A stretch of 64,000 nt of DNA from positions 744,001 to 808,000 of the forward strand of contig NZ_JRMB01000001.1 in the NCBI RefSeq assembly GCF_000759445.1, given 5' to 3'. This stretch comes from Pseudomonas lutea. Lineage in GTDB: Bacteria > Pseudomonadota > Gammaproteobacteria > Pseudomonadales > Pseudomonadaceae. Under the pieces are notes generated by a model. That model made no database searches. It was not told the DNA's origin and worked only from the letters and a program-made list of their open reading frames with translations. Below are positions 61,801-64,000 of this stretch, piece after piece (position 1 is the first letter of the stretch; each line of letters begins with the position of its first letter). Both the position numbers and the translations under genes were made by a program.

Positions 61801-64000
61801 GCACGGTAATGCCGGTCAACTCGCCATTGCCATCCAGCGTCACACCGGTTGGCGAAGGCGGCGCGGTGACATCGGGGGCCGTAACAGGAACGGCCACCGA
61901 GGGCTGGGTGCCGGCGTCTGTCTGGATCACATCAAGGCGCTGCCCGTCCAGCTGCGGCGCGTTTAACGTCACGGTAAAGCTGCCATTGCCTGCGACGGTG
62001 GCCGAACCCAGCAAAAGGCCGGCGGCGTTGCGAACCACAATCGTGTCGCCGGCGATACCGGTACCGGAGATCGTCAGACCGTCGTTGCTGATGCTGACTC
62101 CGGTTGGCGCACTCGGCACCGATGTATCCGGCGCGGTGTAGGAGGTGGCAGCAGAGGTGTTGCCTGCCAGGTCTGTCTGGGTGACCAGCAGCAGCTGCCC
62201 GTTGTCCTGGGCCGAGGTGAAGGTGAAGCTGAAACCACCGGTCGAGTCGGCGACGGCGGTGCCCAGCGGGTTACCGTTAGCATCGCGGACGGTGACAGTT
62301 GCGCCGGGCTCGGCCTGGCCGCTCAGGGTCAGGCCATCGGTGCTCAGGGTGAGCCCGGTGAGGGCGGCGGGAGGCTGGATATCTGCCGCCTGCAAGGGAA
62401 CCGCCGGAGACACCAGGGTCGAGGCGTCGACTTGGGTCACGCTCAGGGCCTGGCCATTGATCTGCGGATTGGACAGGGTGATCTCAAAACGTCCATCGCT
62501 GCCCACCACGGCGCTGCCCAACGTTGCGCCGAGGGGCCCGGTGACGGTCACGGTGGCACCGCTCTGGCCGTTACCGGTGACGATCAGACCGTTCGCTGAC
62601 AAATCAAGATTGGTCACGGCAGGCGGTGCACTGAGGTCCGGCGCGATAACCGGCGCGGGGGGCGATTGGTTGCCTGCGCCATCGGCCTGAGTCACCTGCA
62701 ACAGTTGGCCGTCGGTTTGCGCCTGGTCCAGCGTCAGGGTAAAGCGACCATCGGGGCCAACCTGGCCTCTGCCTATGATGCTGCCGTCAGGGCCGCGTAC
62801 CGTCAGGCTGGCATTGGCCTCACCGGTACCGGTCATAATCAGGCCGGTTCGATCAAGCGTCGGGGTGACCAGTGCTGCAGGCGCCTGGGTGTCAGGGGTC
62901 ACAAAGCTGACGCTGGACGCCGGGCCGCCCGACGTGTCAGTGGCGCTGACCACCAACGTCTGGCCGTTATTTTGCGGGCTGCTCAGGACCACCGTGAAGC
63001 TGCCGTCCGCTGCCGCAATGGCGGTGCCGAGCACGGCCCCATTGGTCGCGCTGACGGTAATGGTCGAGCCGGCCTCGCCGACGCCGCTCAGGGTCGTGCC
63101 GCTGACGTCGATGTTGATGGCGCCCGGCTGCAACGGGCCATCCAGGTCCGGCGCGCTGACCGGGGTCACGGGCGACGGGTTGCCGGCAGCGTCGCTCAGC
63201 ACCACTTGCAGGGCCTGACCATTGGTTTGCGGCGTACTCAGGGTGACAGTGAAATTGCCAGTGGCCGAGGTCACACCGGTGCCAATCACATTGCCCTGGG
63301 CATCAAGCACCGACACGCTGGCGCCCGGCTCGCCACGGCCGCTCAGCGTAAGGCCGTTGTTGGCCACGCCGAGATCGGTGGCGGCCGTCGGGCCGGTGAT
63401 GTCGGGCGCAGTGACCGGCACGGTGACCGAGCTTTCGCCCAGTCCATCCACGGCGACCACGTCAACCACTTCGCCATTGGCTTGTGCGGGCACCAGCGTC
63501 ACCGTGAAGCTGCCATTGCCGGCGGCGGTTGCGCTGCCGAGTAACACGCCGTTGGCGTCGCGCACCTGAATCAGCGAGCCGGCACTCGCGGTACCGGTCA
63601 GCTGCGCTCCATCGGCACTGATGGCCAATGCGGAAGGTGTCGCAGGACCGTTCGCATCGGGTGCTGTAACCACCAGCACGGGCGAGACCAGCCCGACACC
63701 ATCGGTCTGGGTAATTTGCAGCTGATTACCGGCGCTGGCGGCTGGGAAGAGGGTGGTTTCAAACGTGCCATTGGCACCGACAACCGCCGTGCCCAATGGT
63801 GCACCGGCGGCACTGACGATCGAAACGGTCGCACCGATCTCGCCTTTGCCGGAAATTTGCGTACCGTCTGCGCTGATCACCACATCGCGCACCTGCGTCG
63901 GCGCAGTGGTGTCGGACGCGGTCAGCTCTGCCGACGCCGAGTTGCCCGCCGCATCCGTCGCGCTGATGTTGAGTTTTTCGCCGTTGCGCTGCGCGGCGTC
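52889..64000 (-). CDS. Giant Ig-repeat adhesin exported by type I secretion, BapA-like, N-terminus outside window
   Basis: At least 3,703 residues; the frame is still open at 64000. From the right edge there are 35 complete Ig-like repeats of about 84 residues, each of the pattern L-x-h-S-x-D-G-x-x-h-x-G-x-G-E-x-G-A-x-V-T-V, then G-x-F-x-V-T-L and APD. The repeats end near 55.0 kb. Two related modules of about 200 residues follow, each with a VFTYQL-HPNG-TDTA core like the BapA/VCBS C-terminus. RTX nonapeptide-like motifs (GTAGNDTLDG, GGAGNDTLII, VDGGTGTDTLLW) near 53.2-53.3 kb and a C-terminal secretion signal ending GIHVV complete it. Acidic DxD/D-rich linkers probably bind calcium. The adjacent export genes show the route. 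Role: cell-surface adhesion and biofilm formation. Confidence 0.95.
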   Translation of the reverse strand, partial: DAAQRNGEKLNISATDAAGNSASAELTASDTTAPTQVRDVVISADGTQISGKGEIGATVSIVSAAGAPLGTAVVGANGTFETTLFPAASAGNQLQITQTDGVGLVSPVLVVTAPDANGPATPSALAISADGAQLTGTASAGSLIQVRDANGVLLGSATAAGNGSFTVTLVPAQANGEVVDVVAVDGLGESSVTVPVTAPDITGPTAATDLGVANNGLTLSGRGEPGASVSVLDAQGNVIGTGVTSATGNFTVTLSTPQTNGQALQVVLSDAAGNPSPVTPVSAPDLDGPLQPGAINIDVSGTTLSGVGEAGSTITVSATNGAVLGTAIAAADGSFTVVLSSPQNNGQTLVVSATDTSGGPASSVSFVTPDTQAPAALVTPTLDRTGLIMTGTGEANASLTVRGPDGSIIGRGQVGPDGRFTLTLDQAQTDGQLLQVTQADGAGNQSPPAPVIAPDLSAPPAVTNLDLSANGLIVTGNGQSGATVTVTGPLGATLGSAVVGSDGRFEITLSNPQINGQALSVTQVDASTLVSPAVPLQAADIQPPAALTGLTLSTDGLTLSGQAEPGATVTVRDANGNPLGTAVADSTGGFSFTFTSAQDNGQLLLVTQTDLAGNTSAATSYTAPDTSVPSAPTGVSISNDGLTISGTGIAGDTIVVRNAAGLLLGSATVAGNGSFTVTLNAPQLDGQRLDVIQTDAGTQPSVAVPVTAPDVTAPPSPTGVTLDGNGELTGITVPGSSVRVLDANGAQIGTATVAPDGTFSFTLPTALRNGETLQVVASDGTNLSQPAQVVAPDTTNPVAITDLAISPEGDVVSGVGEPGTTITIRGPGNQQIGIGTAGQDGAFVITLTQPVPSNTTVQVISTDGAGNFSTAILAGPNGTELATPNSMTISPDGFILNGAATAGSTVTVLDSTGLNLGSSKVNSFGRFSILMRFAQLNAQTLHVTATDDTGHSSVTALVVANDLTAPEAPASLTINADGSVVSGSGEAGATVAISNSGGTVLGLGTVAPNGTFAITLTPSQLDAQPLTVTQTDIAGNVSQTGSVIAPDLKAPDAATGLSINNVGTVVNGAGEPGATVTIRDAAGNILATGLVNQSGQFQVTLPNAVTTGEALSVTLTDAAGNVSTGASITTVDTTPPATPQSLLISGNGSTLTGLGEPGATVRVLDASGALLGSAVVAGDRTFTVTLAPAPSNGEALDISQADASGNVSPSANLTAPDISPPAALTQVVVNADGLNVTGRGEPGALVTVRNVAGTVLGTGRVDAAGAFDVTLSAAQINAQVLTVTQEDPPGNVSTAVNVTASDLTAPDSPALLVLSGSGLQLTGNAEAGSTVTVRDASGVIVGSAVASVNGTFQLTLSSPQLNGQSLSVTATDAAGNVSVPTPYLAADTLAPLAPTNLAISADGVTLGGSGEAGARVEVRDATGTLIGSGTVAANGGFSVTLNPAASTGTTLSVVQTDVAGNASDFAQVVAPGNLAEPAPVNLALSADGLSLTGTATAGSTVSVRNAAGALLGTALVNSNGTFTAQLNAAQLNGESLSAVATSSDGINSLATAYLAADVTAPGQLTDLVLTANGLTLTGHGEAGATVTVLGVGGLIVGSGQVGADGTFTLAINPAQIAGQSLNLSQTDAAGNESASASLIARDLLAPDAPLGLAVTPDGAVISGTGEAGATVNVFNASGALVGSGSVRIDGTFQFTLNTPQANGERLAVTLTDAAGNISQTTSLTSVDTTAPLALSQLSISSDGATLTGRGEAGAIVTVSNSAGLPLGTATVGSTGAFTLVLTPALTNAEVLTLVQRDAVGNVSPQASLTTPDFTPPDQLDNVNINPAGAVVTGTGEAGATVTVRDASGTLLGTTLVLADGTFSVTLTTPQINSQVLSVQQADPPGNVSVPATVTAPDLTPPAVATDLRFNASGSELSGSGEVGANVRITLANGTVVGTGSVGPDGTFQITMTPPQNAGQTVFVVLTDAVNNASAAGLLASPDITPPALATGLSLDAAGAIVSGRGEAGASLLVTDRAGNLLGTGVVAANGNFAVTLSVPQLNGQELLVIQRDAAGNPSLGAPVLAPDITPPAAPAVTELSPNGLTLKGTGEIGATVTVTSASGASLGSATVGTDGIFTVTLTSAQLNGERLNLTQTDIATNASATAVYQVADVTDPAAVTNLAVSQDGVLLTGLGEPGATIRVSVAGTPQLGTAIVRADGTFSVTLAPAQLNGQSLSVVQLDAANNDSTPVPVTAPDSTPPALPVITSLNPAGTVLQGTAEINSIVTVTSATGTVLGTATTNGSGQFSVNLVPAQINGQLISVVATDAKSNASTPLLYPVKDTQAPDAVSNLSISADHVNVAGRGEAGATVTVKDSGGVTLGDGLVAANGTFVVTLNAAVPANAVLTITQADAAGNPSGVANLTVPVSPPPDAPTNLLVSADGLTVTGSAPTGTTVTVYSATGVVLGTAPTGAGGTFSVTLNAAQTNGQSLGVIASSIAGGASLPAAVVAADSTPPAALSELAVNATGTLVTGRGEAGATVTITGAANAILGTALVNASGAFSVTLTQAQANGQVLGAYQTDLANLNSATLPVTAPDITAPNAPTALVLNGAGTVLSGVGEVGATVTVRNALGASLGTAVVGPDGTFSANLSAAQLNGQVLTVTQRDAAGNVSLLATANAIDTTPPANLTNVALNSAGLQVSGNGEAGATVRVTNAAGVVLGTALVSAAGTFVVSLASAQLNGQVLSVQQTDAANNPSAVAIVTALDVQAPNAPAALVLAPNGLTLSGSGEAGATVNVFNAAGTQLGTGTVGAGGTFSLTLTAAQLDGQALTVRQVDAAGNVSVAGNLLAPDTTAPAAPTTVSVNAGGTVVSGTGVAGSTLTVRNALGAVLGTTTVAANGSFTVALSAAQIDNQVLSITQADAAGNVSQAASAIAPDLTPPAPPSSMQVSADGLTVSGTGEIGSTVQIKSFSGAVIGTGTVGANGTFSVTLAPAQINGESLFVSLTDNKGNLSAAANVTAPDIDVNAPVVASDNLATATVTLTPAKASQTYADSFTTLLAGFSKAFVFTVASGTSLDPTLTLTTNSLVSLLDGVVYTLQVKNASGNWVTLDVNGSGGLLDLVALTGQGVRVNIGDLLSGDYRLVVSSTGIGVATTVNTQLQLDVTSLTQFNGTAGAPVTGNVISDVGVDGQRDSTGPDNGAVLQVLKNGSYVTATAGLTVQGLYGTLTIDASGNYSYKADGSASSVGKVDVFTYQLAHPNGLTDTANLYVRIDSPQATEVWSNSNLASPAFLVDATNDVAFSDITLVNKEVITNSTLGSFGVLLGGGNGSWTTSVAAGTVSDLTVVVSSANVLALLGSMTVGLYKLNTATNQYVLVKSYGGGSLANLGGGNYGVRFDDQTAGSYQVKVATGGVGLLTSVNTSLINAATFTNQFVVGSYTPVAGNLLTDTAGGGADVLGSAFTVLNVLAAGSYVTPGYNGTTIVGTYGSLLVQADGRYTYTLTPGQSDAVIGKEDVFTYQLKHPNGTTDTATLTIDLDKAGALASTSFAAFSVAATGEDHSAATAVAAHGAELIQGTAGNDTLDGSHGGAVTLQGGAGNDTLIIADQHFASVDGGTGTDTLLWAGGDATINLGDLQSRIHNIEVLDLNHTSAVALTISLADLVSITSPDNNTLLIKGGSEDTVHMSNTWIAGAAQQADGVDYTQYTPQEDPTHHLWVQNGIHVV

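Noticed and set aside
53949..63569. Long open frames on the plus strand through the adhesin gene, including one of over 1,000 codons
   Set aside because: They mirror the repetitive minus-strand gene, follow its period and lack ribosome sites. High GC and codon bias leave the opposite strand open.

Overview
The window is a GC-rich bacterial chromosome segment. Gene content and non-coding repeats point to Pseudomonas, most likely the fluorescens/syringae side of the genus. The main evidence is many REP palindromes of the TGTAGGAGCCGGCTTGCTGG type, an OprD-family porin, a DUF2790 protein, a gcl-hyi-glxR block and a ModABC operon. Genes are dense on both strands. No insertion sequence, prophage or CRISPR array was seen. 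The largest gene runs off the right edge, and a LysR gene is cut at the left edge.

Layout, 0-10 kb: a truncated LysR regulator diverges from a short-chain dehydrogenase over a perfect inverted repeat, followed by a small secreted protein and tRNA-Leu(TAA). A minus-strand DNA-maintenance operon comes next: topoisomerase IB, an acidic 57-residue protein and a class II UvrA. Then come modABC with a ModE-like box and a nitronate monooxygenase. 10-17.5 kb: an acuR-acuI acrylate-detoxification pair with two matching operators, a Xre/RES toxin-antitoxin pair, an Ada protein that has lost three of its four zinc cysteines, copCD and a chemoreceptor.

17.5-34.7 kb: an intergenic zone with a possible small RNA, an OprD-like porin, the glyoxylate carboligase operon with a divergent LysR, and a fumarylacetoacetase-family hydratase. 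These are followed by two more LysR genes, two transporters, and an acyl-CoA catabolic set (dehydrogenase, thiolase, hydratase) whose leaders carry Crc/Hfq-type AAYAAYAA motifs. A YebC-family regulator ends this part. 34.7-47 kb: a REPIN array, an LRR-kinase fusion, a TetR/MFS pair, TspO, two uncharacterised proteins, a second REP array, an old-yellow-enzyme reductase with a palindromic operator, UV-damage endonuclease, a HAD phosphatase and a ProP-type osmolyte symporter.

47-64 kb: a surface-adhesion locus. A trypsin-like lipoprotein converges on a minus-strand operon in the order giant adhesin, TolC-type outer-membrane protein, LapB-type ABC exporter, HlyD-type adaptor. This order matches Salmonella bapABCD. 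The adhesin fragment is 3,703 residues and contains 35 complete Ig-like repeats of about 84 residues, two BapA-like C-terminal modules and an RTX/type I secretion tail. Its N-terminus lies outside the window.

No wholly new defence or mobile system is evident. The most unusual items are the topoisomerase IB/acidic ORF/UvrA2 operon, the zinc-site-deficient Ada with a REP-encoded tail, the LRR-kinase, the RES toxin with Asp in place of the signature Glu, and the lipoprotein protease abutting the adhesin operon.
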